Source: RI-153 sp963721725 (lineage in GTDB: Bacteria > Chloroflexota > Anaerolineae > Caldilineales > Caldilineaceae). From it: a stretch of DNA of 64,000 bases. Shown piece by piece: positions 40,110 to 49,419 of the stretch. The notes beneath the pieces were generated by a model. That model saw only the letters and a list, made by a program, of their open reading frames with translations. It ran no database searches and had not been told where the DNA came from. The position numbers and the translations under genes are program-made. Within the stretch, counting starts at the first letter, position 1, and every line of letters starts with the position of its first letter. The DNA is taken from positions 1 to 64,000 of the forward strand of contig CAVRLX010000007.1 in assembly GCA_963721725.1 (NCBI GenBank), given 5' to 3'.

Positions 40110-41138
40110 CTAGATCCATGCCTCGATCAAGGCTGGCAGCATTGCCAGATCGTCAATCACCGCATCGGCCTGCACCGTCTCCACAATGCGTTGATCCTCC
40201 GCCAGCGGGATCATGCGACAGTGCACTGTCTGTGCGCCCAGTTCCAGCCCGCCGACAATGTCATGTTTCAGGCTATCGCCCACACAGACAAGCTCATACG
40301 GCTCGGCGTCCCAGCGTTTGAGCGGAATGTCATAGATCTCGCGGCCCGGCTTGCGCCATTCCACCGCCGCGCTGGAGATGCAGACATCAAAGTAGGGGCG
40401 CAGGCGGGTATAGTCCACCATACGCTGAAAGGCCCGATCACAGCTATGGTTGGCAATCAGCGCCAGTTTATACTCCTGGCTTTGCAGCGACCGTAGCAGA
40501 TCGTGTGCGCCGGGCATGGCCTCCCAGGCGCTCATTTCCGGCGCATAGAAGAGGTCCACGGCGCGGTGCAACACATCCAGATCCATTTTCGAGGTAGGGT
40601 AGCCAAAGAACTGGAGCAAAAAGCTCAGGGTGTCGTCGGCCACATGCTCGTCGCCTTCGTCGTCAGATTTCGTCTCGGCAAAGATGCGTGCCTCGACAAT
40701 GCTCTCCCAGAACGGATCGGGCAGATCCATGCCTGTGGCGCGCATATACGCTTCCGCGTTTTTGGCCCCTTCCGCCATCAGATCGGCCAGGGGACGGCGC
40801 AGCCGCGCCAGTGTGTTGTCAAAATCAAAGACAATCCCCTGCACCAATCGGCGCGGGCGCATTGGGGTCGTCACTTCGGGGAAGAAGTTTTGGACAAGGC
40901 GCGCCACTTGTTCCGGATCAATATCCACTACGGTCTCTGTGGGCACGGACGTATCATCGCGCAAAGCAGAGCGAGTACTTTCGCGGAAACTCTGGGCCCG
41001 CTCCTTAGCCCGCTTCATAAAATCATCCAACTCTTCCAACGTCAGCGCTTCCATCTTTTCAGAATAGAGCGCATCCAAGTCGGCGGCAGGCGTCTCATCA
41101 CTGATTTTGGTATTCGGATGCTCGTTTTGTTTGGTCAT
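40110..41138 (-). CDS. HAD-superfamily hydrolase with N-terminal extension
   Basis: 342 residues, intact. The HAD nucleophile motif VFDFDNTLARL is at about residues 108-118, motif II/III regions follow (LALIANHSCDR, WRKPGREIY), and motif IV is VCVGDSLKHDIVGG. A cap domain lies between. The first ~105 residues are charged, partly helical (TLEELDDFMKRAKERAQSF) and not part of the HAD fold, making this longer than typical 220-250 residue members. It likely dephosphorylates a small phospho-metabolite. It precedes the Nudix gene on the minus strand. Confidence 0.85.
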   Translation of the reverse strand: MTKQNEHPNTKISDETPAADLDALYSEKMEALTLEELDDFMKRAKERAQSFRESTRSALRDDTSVPTETVVDIDPEQVARLVQNFFPEVTTPMRPRRLVQGIVFDFDNTLARLRRPLADLMAEGAKNAEAYMRATGMDLPDPFWESIVEARIFAETKSDDEGDEHVADDTLSFLLQFFGYPTSKMDLDVLHRAVDLFYAPEMSAWEAMPGAHDLLRSLQSQEYKLALIANHSCDRAFQRMVDYTRLRPYFDVCISSAAVEWRKPGREIYDIPLKRWDAEPYELVCVGDSLKHDIVGGLELGAQTVHCRMIPLAEDQRIVETVQADAVIDDLAMLPALIEAWI

Positions 41139-41505
41139 CTTGTTTGGCTATCTATTCGGGAAAACAACATTGCTGTTGTGAAAATTCGTATCTTCAAAAG
41201 TATCATAGCGATGCCGAGGGCTGTCAAACAGTAAGCAAGGCGTACTGGGGAGAAGATTCCGGGAATGGACCAGAACCGCACGCTGTAGACGCTCATCGCC
41301 CGGTCCATTTCCGGAATGCTGAGCAGGCCGTGGGGTTCGTTCCATCTCCCCATGCGTGATATACTCCCACACACTTTTGTTGCAAAAAAGAGCCATAGAA
41401 CGCAGATAGCCGCAGAATTCTCCGATCTGCACAAATCCGCTCAATCTGCGTCATCCGCGTTCTATCTCTGTCATCTATCTCTGCCACACAAATGGAGCCA
41501 GCCCT
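41139..41505. other. Divergent intergenic region with low-complexity words, ~370 bp
   Basis: Between the divergent HAD and MBL genes. From about 41,390 to 41,490 the DNA is a run of related words (ATCTGCACAAATCCG, AATCTGCGTCATCCGCG, CTATCTCTGTCATC), a pattern seen in other Chloroflexota spacers. Promoters for both genes are expected but not identified. Confidence 0.5.
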
Positions 41506-42390
41506 ATGCCCTATACTCTTCAAATCGGCGCGATTCGCTGTCACATTCTCAGCGACGGTTGCCAGCACAGCGACGGCGGCGGCTTTTTTGGGCTGATTCC
41601 GCGCGTCCTCTGGGAACGGGTGATCACCCCCGACGAAAAGAATCGTATCCCCGTCGATCTGCGCTGTCTGCTCATCGAATCCGAGGCCGGGCTGATTTTG
41701 GTGGACACCGGCCAGGGCGACAAACTCCCCGATAAAACGCGCGCCATCCTGCGCATGACGGCGCGCAATGAACGCCTGCTTGGGGATCTGCGCCAGTTGG
41801 GCTTTGCGCCCGACGATGTGGACACCGTGCTCCTGACCCATCTGCATGGCGATCACGTGGGCGGGGCGACACGTTGGCGCGAAGAAAGTAATCCGGCCAG
41901 TGGCGTGATCCCCACATTTCCACACGCCCGCTATCTTGTACAGCGCGCCGAACTGGCCGATGCCAGTTTCCCCAACGAGCGCACCGCCGCCACCTATCTT
42001 TCGCACAACTGGGAGCCGTTACAGCGCGCCCAGCTTTTGGATGTTGTGGCTGGCGATCAGAACCTCAGCCCGAGTGTACGCACCGAGGTGATCCCGGGGC
42101 ATACGGCCAGCATTCAAGCCGTTTGGATCGAAAACGGCGGCGAAAGCCTGCTCTTTCTGGGCGATACGTGTAGCTGGGCCGCCCACATGAACCGGCTGGC
42201 CTGGGTCCCCGCCTTTGATCTTAATCCCATGGCTGGCATTGAAGGCAAGCGCCATCTCCAGACCGAAGCCCTGCGCCGCGATGCCCTCCTCGTCTTCCAA
42301 CACGACAGCCAGATCGTCACCGGCCGCCTGCGCCCCGGCGAGCGCGGCCCAGAGGTCGAGCCTGAAATAACCGAAGAAGCAGAAAGTTAA
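41506..42390 (+). CDS. MBL-fold metallo-hydrolase
   Basis: A 294-residue metallo-beta-lactamase-fold protein. The zinc signature is TVLLTHLHGDHVGGATRW near residues 105-122, with further ligands in VIPGHTAS and LFLGDTCSW. The N-terminal part, CHILSDGCQHSDGGGFFGLI, resembles lactonase-like members that keep substrates at a dinuclear site. Substrate unknown; ester or lactone hydrolysis is typical. No membrane segment or signal peptide. Confidence 0.85.
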   Translation: MPYTLQIGAIRCHILSDGCQHSDGGGFFGLIPRVLWERVITPDEKNRIPVDLRCLLIESEAGLILVDTGQGDKLPDKTRAILRMTARNERLLGDLRQLGFAPDDVDTVLLTHLHGDHVGGATRWREESNPASGVIPTFPHARYLVQRAELADASFPNERTAATYLSHNWEPLQRAQLLDVVAGDQNLSPSVRTEVIPGHTASIQAVWIENGGESLLFLGDTCSWAAHMNRLAWVPAFDLNPMAGIEGKRHLQTEALRRDALLVFQHDSQIVTGRLRPGERGPEVEPEITEEAES

Positions 42391-42511
42391 CAGAAAAGAG
42401 ATTGGGAGAGTTTGCGGTTACCCGATCTGCAATCGCCGACAACGAAACCGTGCTCAGCGGTCCGCATTGTGTTGCTGCATTGACGCTGGAGCGGCATGGG
42501 GCGGGGACGGG

Positions 42512-43357
42512 CTACAAATGTTGAAGGTATGCTTCAGGGGCGTTTAGAAACGAGCGGGTAATCGTGACGTGTTCCAGATCACCCCAGGCCACAGACCGCA
42601 CCTCCCCACCGTCAAAGCTAAGGATGGTGGCCCCTGGGTAGGCCATCAGAATGGGCGAATGAGTGGCGATTACAAATTGTGCCTCCTTCGCCACCATCTC
42701 TTTGAGCAGCGACAAGAAGCCCACCTGTCGTAACGGTGACAGCGGAGCTTCTGGCTCGTCCAACAGATAGAGGCCATCGGGCACGAAGCGGGCCTGAAAG
42801 AGCGCCAAAAAGCTCTCACCGTGAGACTGGGCGTCCAATCCCTCGCCATAACGGGCGCGCATCTCGTGCAGTTCACGCGCATAGGGCATCTTCGCCAGCC
42901 CCTTGGCCTTTTCCGAACGCCCTTTATAGTCAGTGTCCACTGCGGCCATCTCGGCGCGTAGCTCCGCTTGCATCTCGGCCATGCGCTTGGCAAAGCCAAA
43001 GAAATCCTCGGACCGCAAAAAGAATCCCCGATGCGTGCGCTTGCGCCACGTTACTTTCAGATGCCGGGCCACCTGGCGCACTGCATCCAGCGTCTTGTCC
43101 CGGTTGATCTCGCTGCTGCCCACGGCAATCGATCCCGTGGCAACGGCCAACGCTTCCAGAAACGTTGACTTCCCCGACCCATTTTCGCCCACCAAAAAGG
43201 TCACCGGCGACTCAAAGCGCAGTGTCGTCAGCGTTTGCAACGCCGGTACGGTAAACGGAAATTCAGCCTGCTCCCGCGGGAACGATGCGCGCATTTCAAG
43301 TGATTGCAAGTGAATCAAGGGGGATTCTCCTTTGAAGTGGGATGGGGAGGGCAGCAT
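42512..43357 (-). CDS. AAA/ABC-type ATPase (RecF/SMC-like)
   Basis: The 281-residue protein carries a Walker A (FLVGENGSGKSTFLEAL, residues ~55-71) and a Walker B with adjacent Glu (GLYLLDEPEAPLSPLR), plus the ATHSPILMAYPG H-loop region. This is the compact family of single-domain ABC-type ATPases related to RecF/SMC heads, often annotated as putative ATP-binding proteins. Some relatives work with toxin-like or nuclease partners, but no such partner is adjacent. The frame ends at 42,512 and starts at ATG 43,357, right after a low-complexity spacer. Confidence 0.85.
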   Translation of the reverse strand: MLPSPSHFKGESPLIHLQSLEMRASFPREQAEFPFTVPALQTLTTLRFESPVTFLVGENGSGKSTFLEALAVATGSIAVGSSEINRDKTLDAVRQVARHLKVTWRKRTHRGFFLRSEDFFGFAKRMAEMQAELRAEMAAVDTDYKGRSEKAKGLAKMPYARELHEMRARYGEGLDAQSHGESFLALFQARFVPDGLYLLDEPEAPLSPLRQVGFLSLLKEMVAKEAQFVIATHSPILMAYPGATILSFDGGEVRSVAWGDLEHVTITRSFLNAPEAYLQHL

Positions 43358-43433
43358 TTAACGCAAAGATGCAAAGATCACCTCTGCTTCTCTGCGCCTC
43401 CGCGTTAAAATTGCCCAGCGTTAAATTCTGGTT
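43358..43433. repeat. Low-complexity palindromic words (AACGCAAAGATGCAAAG ... TCTCTGCGCCTCCGCGTTAA)
   Basis: AACGCAAAG at 43,361 and TCTCTGCGCCTCCGCGTTA near 43,391-43,409 can pair. A further GCGTTAAATTC follows. It fills the 76-bp spacer between two minus-strand genes. Confidence 0.55.
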
Positions 43434-44336
43434 TCAATTTTGTGCGCGTGCCACGGCGGCGGTGATCACCCGCCGCAACAAGACGCCCAACATTTCGTGG
43501 CGATATTCTTTGCTGGCGCGGTGTTTACTGGTGCGAAGTTGGGCCTGGGCCTGGGCGGCGCGAACCGCGCCGTCTAAAAGGGCATCGTCAAAGTCATCGG
43601 CTGAGGTGAGTACGGCTTCGGCCTCTGTGGCGCGGAATGGAATCGGCCCTGCCGGCCCCACGGCCAGCGTCGCCTCGGCAATCTTTCCCTGTACGTCGTC
43701 CCAGCGGATGCGCGCCGCCACCCCCAGCACAGGCAACGCCACCCCTTGGGGCCGCATGATCCGGTCAAAGGCGCTGCCCTGCTTTTCTCCCGTGGGCTGA
43801 AAGCGAAACGCGCTGATCATCTGATTGCGCTCCAAACTGTTCCGCCCTGGCCCGGCAAAGATCGAAAGCAGCGGCTGCCATGCCCGCGCCACCGCGCCAT
43901 TTTGCAGCGTGCAGATCTCCACCTCAGCGTCCAGTGCAAGCAGCCCAATCGTGCCGTCGGCGGCGGGCAGCGCATGGGCCACGTTGCCGCCAATCGTCGC
44001 CACATTGCGCACCTGTGGCCCGCCCACCACGCGGCAGCTTTCCGTGAGGCAGGTTGCCACGCGCTGCAATTGCGGGTGGCGTTCGATCTGATAGTGGGTG
44101 ACGCCCGCCCCGATGAGCACCCAATCGGCCTCTTCCCCAATGGCGGTGATCCCCTCAATGCGTGTCACATCCACCAGCACTTCTGGCGGCGGCGTGTGCC
44201 CAGATTCCATGTCGAGGATCAGATCCGTGCCACCGGCAATCAGGCGGGCACTACCATGAGTGCCGTTGTATTGCCCCAACAGCGTCAGCGCTTCGTCCAC
44301 TGTGGCTGGTGTGTAGTATTCTTTCCAACGTTGCAT
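43434..44336 (-). CDS. FAD-binding subunit of a xanthine dehydrogenase/CO dehydrogenase-type enzyme
   Basis: 300 residues, intact. FAD contacts are visible as RLIAGGTDLILDMESG (residues ~32-47) and VRNVATIGGNVAHALPAADG (residues ~112-131), followed by a C-terminal CO_deh_flav_C-like domain. In the molybdenum hydroxylase family this medium subunit passes electrons from an iron-sulfur subunit to NAD or another acceptor. The molybdopterin (large) and 2Fe-2S (small) subunit genes are not next to it here, so either they lie elsewhere or this subunit serves a distant complex. Confidence 0.85.
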   Translation of the reverse strand: MQRWKEYYTPATVDEALTLLGQYNGTHGSARLIAGGTDLILDMESGHTPPPEVLVDVTRIEGITAIGEEADWVLIGAGVTHYQIERHPQLQRVATCLTESCRVVGGPQVRNVATIGGNVAHALPAADGTIGLLALDAEVEICTLQNGAVARAWQPLLSIFAGPGRNSLERNQMISAFRFQPTGEKQGSAFDRIMRPQGVALPVLGVAARIRWDDVQGKIAEATLAVGPAGPIPFRATEAEAVLTSADDFDDALLDGAVRAAQAQAQLRTSKHRASKEYRHEMLGVLLRRVITAAVARAQN

Positions 44337-44515
44337 GATGGCTCTGTCCGTGGGTGAAAACAGCTTACGGTTGCGATGAAAGATGGGAGCCAGTATAGCA
44401 ATCTGCCTCTGTTTTGTCTATCGTCTTTGGACTTTGGTCTATCCTCCCATTCCGCCAGGGGTTTGGCCGATTGGTGATGCGCCGTCTATAATGCAAGACA
44501 TTTCAAGGGGAGTGT

Positions 44516-45621
44516 ATGCGTGTTGTCCTGATCAGCAAAGCCCTGGTGGTGGGGGCCTATCAGCGCAAAGCCGAAGAGATCGCCCGCTGTGGCGTGGACC
44601 TCACTGTGGTGATCCCCCCGGCTTGGTCAGACCGGCGCGGACATCAGCCCGCCGAGGCCCGTTTTACCGAGGGCTACACGGTGCAGATCTTGCCCATCCA
44701 CTTCAACGGCAACTATCATCTGCACTTTTACCCGGGCCTGGGGCCATTGCTGCGCCACCTTCGCCCCGATGTGGTGCATATGGACGAGGAACCGTACAAT
44801 TTGGCGACTTGGCTGGGCATTCGGGCGGCACAGGCTGCCGGGGCCAAACCCACTTTCTTCACTTGGCAAAATCTGCACCGCCGCTATCCGCCGCCCTTTC
44901 GCTGGATGGAACAGGCCAACTATCGCGCCTGTGCGCTGGTGATGGCGGGCAATGCCGAGGCCACCACGGTGCTGCGCCAAAAAGGCTATGGCGGCGAGGT
45001 CCGCATCATTCCCCAAGTTGGCGTTGATCCAGAAATTTTTGCGCCCGACACGCAGCACGCATCACGCAGCACGAATTCGTTTCATATCGGCTATGCCGGT
45101 GGGCTGCTCCCCGAAAAAGGGCTGGATCTGCTGCTGCGGGCCTGTGCTGGGCTGCACGGCACGTGGCATCTCTCGCTGGTGGGGAGCGGCGAAAGCGAAG
45201 CGGAATTGCGCCGCCTTGCCGAAACACTGGGCATTGCCCACAATGTGACCTTGGGGCAGCGCATCCCCAGCCACGAAATGGCGAATTTTTACCGAGGGCT
45301 GGATGTGCTGGTTTTGCCCAGCCGCAGCCAGCCCAATTGGAAAGAACAATTTGGCCGTGTGCTCATTGAAGCCATGGCCTCTGCTGTGCCGGTCATCGGC
45401 AGCAGTTGTGGCGAGATCCCCAATGTCATTGGCGACGCCGGGCTGATCTTCCCCGAAGGGGACAGTGCGGCATTACAAGCACATCTGCAAGCGCTGTTGG
45501 ATGATCCCACCGCGCGAGACGATTGGGGCCAAAAAGGGCGTCAACGCGTCTGGAAAGATATACCATGCACCAAATTGCCTGTGATACAGTGGCCGCCTAT
45601 GAAGCTTTACGTTTATGCTGA
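44516..45621 (+). CDS. GT4-type glycosyltransferase, late frameshift
   Basis: MRVVLISKALVVGAYQRKAE opens a retaining GT-B glycosyltransferase. The donor domain shows FHIGYAGGLLPEKGLDLLLR, VLPSRSQPNWKEQFGRVLIEAMA and PVIGSSCGEIPNVIGD. A missing base near 45,552 puts the last ~22 codons out of frame; repaired, the protein ends ACDTVAAYEALRLC with TGA at 45,619-45,621, overlapping the next start at 45,615. Between GVDPEIFAPD and FHIGYAG it carries the peptide TQHASRSTNS, encoded by CACGCAGCACGCATCACGCA-type low-complexity DNA. It likely transfers a sugar from a nucleotide donor in polysaccharide or glycolipid synthesis. Confidence 0.85.
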
Positions 45622-46736
45622 TTGCGATTAATGCCCAACTTCTCAACACTGCCCAGACCTATCGCGGTGCCGGTGTCAGCATTTATAGTCAAAATTTGCT
45701 GCGCGCCCTGGGCGAACACAACGCCGATTACAGCTTGCACGCCTATGTGAACGACGCAACTTTTCGGTGTGAGGGCGTGACGCTGCACCGTACAAGTTGG
45801 CCCGCCCAGCAACCGCTGGCCCGCATTGCCTGGGAACAGAGCGCGCTGCCGCTGTCAATTGCCCGCTCTGGGGCAGATCTTGTTCACGGACTGGTCAATG
45901 TCTTGCCGCTGGCAGCGCGCATCCCCAGTATGGTCACGGTGCATGATTTGAGCTTTCTACGGATGCCCGAACGCTTCCCGGCAGCCAAACGTGCCTACCT
46001 CTCGTGGCTTTGCCGCTGGAGCGTCCACAAGGCAGATCGGGTTATTGCCGTGAGCCGCCAAACTGCCGATGATCTTATAGGGTTGCTGGGCGTTGCGGCA
46101 GAGAAGATCGAAGTTGTGTATAATGGGGTAGCGAGCAGCTTTGCGCCGCGGCTTGCTGCCGAGATTGACTCCATCCGCGACCGTCATGCTATGCCCGAAC
46201 GTTTTCTGCTTTACGTAGGCACCTTGGAGCCGCGCAAAAATCTCGAACGGCTGTTGGTGGCTTTTGCTCGCTGGCGCGAGAACACCGACGCGCAAGATGT
46301 GGTGCTGGTCTTGGCCGGGGCCAAAGGCTGGTTCTACGAGCAGATTTTTGCCCAGGTGCAAACACTGGGGCTGGCCGATGCAGTGCGCTTTCCCGGTTTC
46401 ATCCCTGCCGCCGATCTGCCTGATCGGTATAACGGCGCGCTGGCGTTTGTCTATCCCAGCCTGTTCGAGGGCTTTGGCCTGCCGGTGTTGGAGGCGATGG
46501 CTTGTGGCACGCCAGTGATCTGTAGCCGAACAGCCAGTCGATCGGAAGTCAGCGGCGACGCCGCGCTAACCTTTGCGCCAGAGGAGGTTGACTCGCTGGC
46601 CGATTGCCTGACCCGTATTGTATCGGAACCCGACCTGCGCGCCGATCTGCGCCAGCGAGGGCTGGAGCAATCCCGGCTATTTTCGTGGCAACGCTGTGCG
46701 CGTGAAACGCTTTCTCTCTATGATGACCTATTGTGA
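45615..46736 (+). CDS. GT4-type glycosyltransferase
   Basis: 373 residues. The acceptor domain has YRGAGVSIYSQNLLRALG and TVHDLSFLRMPERFP; the donor domain has FLLYVGTLEPRKNLERLLVA, VRFPGFIPAADLPDRYNGA and FPSLFEGFGLPVLEAMACG-type residues (YPSLFEGFGLPVLEAMA). The E-x7-E motif is intact. It overlaps the upstream glycosyltransferase and the downstream sugar transferase (GTGA overlap at 46,733), so the three genes are translationally coupled. It adds a sugar to a growing lipid-linked chain. Confidence 0.9.
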   Translation: MLIAINAQLLNTAQTYRGAGVSIYSQNLLRALGEHNADYSLHAYVNDATFRCEGVTLHRTSWPAQQPLARIAWEQSALPLSIARSGADLVHGLVNVLPLAARIPSMVTVHDLSFLRMPERFPAAKRAYLSWLCRWSVHKADRVIAVSRQTADDLIGLLGVAAEKIEVVYNGVASSFAPRLAAEIDSIRDRHAMPERFLLYVGTLEPRKNLERLLVAFARWRENTDAQDVVLVLAGAKGWFYEQIFAQVQTLGLADAVRFPGFIPAADLPDRYNGALAFVYPSLFEGFGLPVLEAMACGTPVICSRTASRSEVSGDAALTFAPEEVDSLADCLTRIVSEPDLRADLRQRGLEQSRLFSWQRCARETLSLYDDLL

Positions 46737-48263
46737 TCGACAAAAACTACCCTGAATCCCAGATATCAATGAGTGTCAAACCGCTCGGTAGCAACGTCGC
46801 CATCGCCCCCCACTCCCATTGGCTGATCCAAGTGGTGCAGCGCGTCGATCCACGCTACTGGCCCTATTTGCTGCGCCTGAGCGATGCTATGCTGATCGTG
46901 GCTGCCTTTTTGCTTTCGTATTGGATCCGCTATCGGCTGCAATGGTTTCGCACCGTCGATCCGGTTTTTCAAACTGAATTTTCCAGCTATTCGCTCTCGT
47001 GCGTATCGCTAGTCATCATTCTTTTGATGCTCTTTCATTTCTCCGGCGTCTATCGCCAGCGCCGGGATCGCAAATGGCCGGAGGAGATCTATCAGATTGC
47101 CAGCGCCACCACCATCGGCATTTTCGTGGTGATCACGGTGAACCTGCTCTTTCGCCCGCTGCTATCCAGCCGCCTGCTTTTCCTCTATACCGCCATTTTG
47201 GTAACTATTTTTATGGGGAGCAGCCGCGCCATTCTGGGCTTGCTGCGTCGCTATCTACGCCAGCAGGGGATCGGCGTACAGCGCGTGGTGCTTGTGGGGG
47301 CGGGTGATGTGGGGCGGATGGTGATGCGCACGTTGGCCGCACGCCCCAATTTGGGGTATCGCCTGATCGGCTTCCTCGACGACAACCCGTCCAAAGGCTC
47401 CACCGACATTGGGCGTTTCAAAGCGCTGGGGCCTGTGGATAATTTCGCCCAGGTTTTGGCAACCCATACTGTCGATCTGACGATTATCTGCCTGCCTTGG
47501 CAGAGCCACCGCACCGTGGCGCGCTTGCTCAACGAGTGTGAGCAATGTGGAATTAAGGCACAGATCGTGCCCGATCTCTTTCAACTGACCAAAAATCAGA
47601 TGCAGGTAGAAGAGATCAACGGCATACCGTTAATTAGCTCGCGGCGAGGTTTCCATTACCGGTTTGAATCTCATCTTTAAGCGGATTTTTGATCTGATTT
47701 TCGCCACACTAATTTCTGTGATAGCGTTGCCGGTGGGCTTGCTAATTGCCCTGGCGATTCGGCTCGATTCGCCGGGGCCGGTGCTCTATGCACAGACGCG
47801 CGTGGGGCGTAATGGCGACCTTTTCAAGATCTACAAATTCCGTTCAATGGTGGCGAATGCCGACGAACGCCGCAGCGAAATCGCCAATTTGAATGAATCG
47901 ACGGGGCCACTCTTCAAAGTGCGCGATGACCCACGGCGAACGCAAGTGGGGACGCTGTTGCGCCGCTTCAGCCTGGACGAACTGCCACAGTTGATCAACG
48001 TCTTTCGCGGTGAGATGAGCCTCGTGGGGCCGCGGCCCAATCTGCCCGCCGAGGTGGCCCAATACCAAGAGTGGCACCGCAAGCGGCTTTCCGTCAGCCC
48101 CGGCATGACGGGGCTGTGGCAAGTGAGCGGGCGCAGCGATCTCACTTTTGACGAAATGGTATTGCTCGATATCTATTACGCTGAAAACTGGAGTTTTGGG
48201 TTGGATATGAGTATTCTGTTGACAACCGTGCCCAAAGTGTTGTTGGGCAAAGGCGCGTATTAA
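46733..48263 (+). CDS. Initiating undecaprenyl-phosphate sugar-1-phosphate transferase (WbaP/CpsE type), one frameshift
   Basis: Two frames form one ~510-residue protein. The N-terminal half has membrane helices (LLRLSDAMLIVAAFLLSYWI, SLVIILLMLFHFSGVY and others) and a Rossmann-like CoA_binding_3 domain (RVVLVGAGDVGRMVMRTL). The catalytic part is KRIFDLIFATLISVIALPVG, then KIYKFRSMV and RFSLDELPQLINVF, the conserved bacterial sugar transferase block, ending WQVSGRSDLTFDEM. It moves a sugar 1-phosphate onto undecaprenyl phosphate, starting each repeat unit. The frame slips once near 47,645 in GGCGAGG. Start at GTG 46,733; an ATG lies 36 bases on. Confidence 0.88.
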
Positions 48264-49390
48264 CCTTCGCCCAACAACCCCTTGATCAGTGCCGGAATGC
48301 TTTCGGTCGCTTGTGTGTTCCAGCGCCGATACCGTTCGACACGGGTCCGTCGCTCCTCCAACCCTTCCTGGCCTGTGGCTAACGCCTTCACCAACGTGTA
48401 TTGCTCCTCTGCGCGCAGAGCGACCCATCCCAACCCGTGGTCACGGATAAACTGGAGGTTGGGCGTCTCCTGGCCTGGAATATAGGTCGTCGCGATAAAC
48501 GGCTTGCCCAATGTCACCGATTCAAAGAGCATGTTGGGGCCAGCCTTGCCCATGATAATGTCGGCGCTTGCCAAATAGGGGGCCACTTCTTTGGTGAAGG
48601 GTAAGACATAGCAATCATCAACATGACGAAACCGTCGCTGTACATGCTCGTTTGTGCCTGTTGCCAAGATAATTTGAAGCAAGGGGTGCGGCGATTCTTG
48701 GTTGATGCGCAGTAAATTTTCCACGGTTTGCGTAAATTTAGCCGTGCCTTCGCCGCCACCTTGCAGAAAAATGGTTAGACGGTTTGGATCAAGACCCAAC
48801 TTTCGGCGAAAATCGTTTATAGTAGTGGCATGGGCAGCGTCATAAAACTGTTGGCGCACAGGCCAGCCCGTGATGTGAACCCGGCCGGGATCAAAGCCGG
48901 CGGCAATGGCTTCTTGAGCGGTTTCACGGGTGGGGGCAAGGGTGGCCGTGGCAGTTTTCAGCGTTAACCATGCGTGATGAAGCTGTTGTGGATCGGCAAA
49001 GAGCACGCCCAGCGGAATCGTGCGCCCCAGCTTTTCCAGCGCCTTTTGCACCGAATAGGAGAAATACGCATAGGTCGAGAGAATTAGCGCCGGGTCTATC
49101 TTCTTAATTAAGTTGACAAGCGAGCGCTGTGCAGACAAGCTAAAGAGACGATGCGAAAGGCGCGCACGGGTTGGCGTGTTCGAGAGGCGATATTCTGCGG
49201 CCCACAGCCAGAGCGCATGGCGGCTGACAACTCTGTAGTGAAAATGGAAAAGGCGAGACTGTGGATCGACAATCTGGATGTCGCTGGGGGGCGATAGATA
49301 GGGAGCGATTTGATCACGCAGGGCCTCGGCCAAGCTGACATGCCCGCCGCCGGTTCGCGAGGTGAGGATTAAAATTCGTTTCGGTGTCAT
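48260..49390 (-). CDS. MGDG-synthase/MurG-like glycosyltransferase
   Basis: 376 residues from ATG 49,390. KRILILTSRTGGGHVSLAEAL at the N-terminus and PLGVLFADPQQLHHAW match the MGDG_synth domain. The GT-B donor domain has TIFLQGGGEGTAKF, then SADIIMGKAGPNMLFESVTLGKPFI and TTYIPGQETPNLQF. Such enzymes transfer galactose or glucose to diacylglycerol, or act like MurG. It is convergent with the sugar transferase, sharing four bases at its stop, and divergent from the hydrolase at 49,420. Confidence 0.85.
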   Translation of the reverse strand: MTPKRILILTSRTGGGHVSLAEALRDQIAPYLSPPSDIQIVDPQSRLFHFHYRVVSRHALWLWAAEYRLSNTPTRARLSHRLFSLSAQRSLVNLIKKIDPALILSTYAYFSYSVQKALEKLGRTIPLGVLFADPQQLHHAWLTLKTATATLAPTRETAQEAIAAGFDPGRVHITGWPVRQQFYDAAHATTINDFRRKLGLDPNRLTIFLQGGGEGTAKFTQTVENLLRINQESPHPLLQIILATGTNEHVQRRFRHVDDCYVLPFTKEVAPYLASADIIMGKAGPNMLFESVTLGKPFIATTYIPGQETPNLQFIRDHGLGWVALRAEEQYTLVKALATGQEGLEERRTRVERYRRWNTQATESIPALIKGLLGEG

Positions 49391-49419
49391 GGGTTTAGCG
49401 TTTCTGTAGGTGTCTTCCA

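Noticed and set aside
42512..43357. Retron, Septu or other defence ATPase system
   Set aside because: A lone RecF/SMC-like ATPase without a nuclease, HNH or reverse transcriptase neighbour does not support a defence call.
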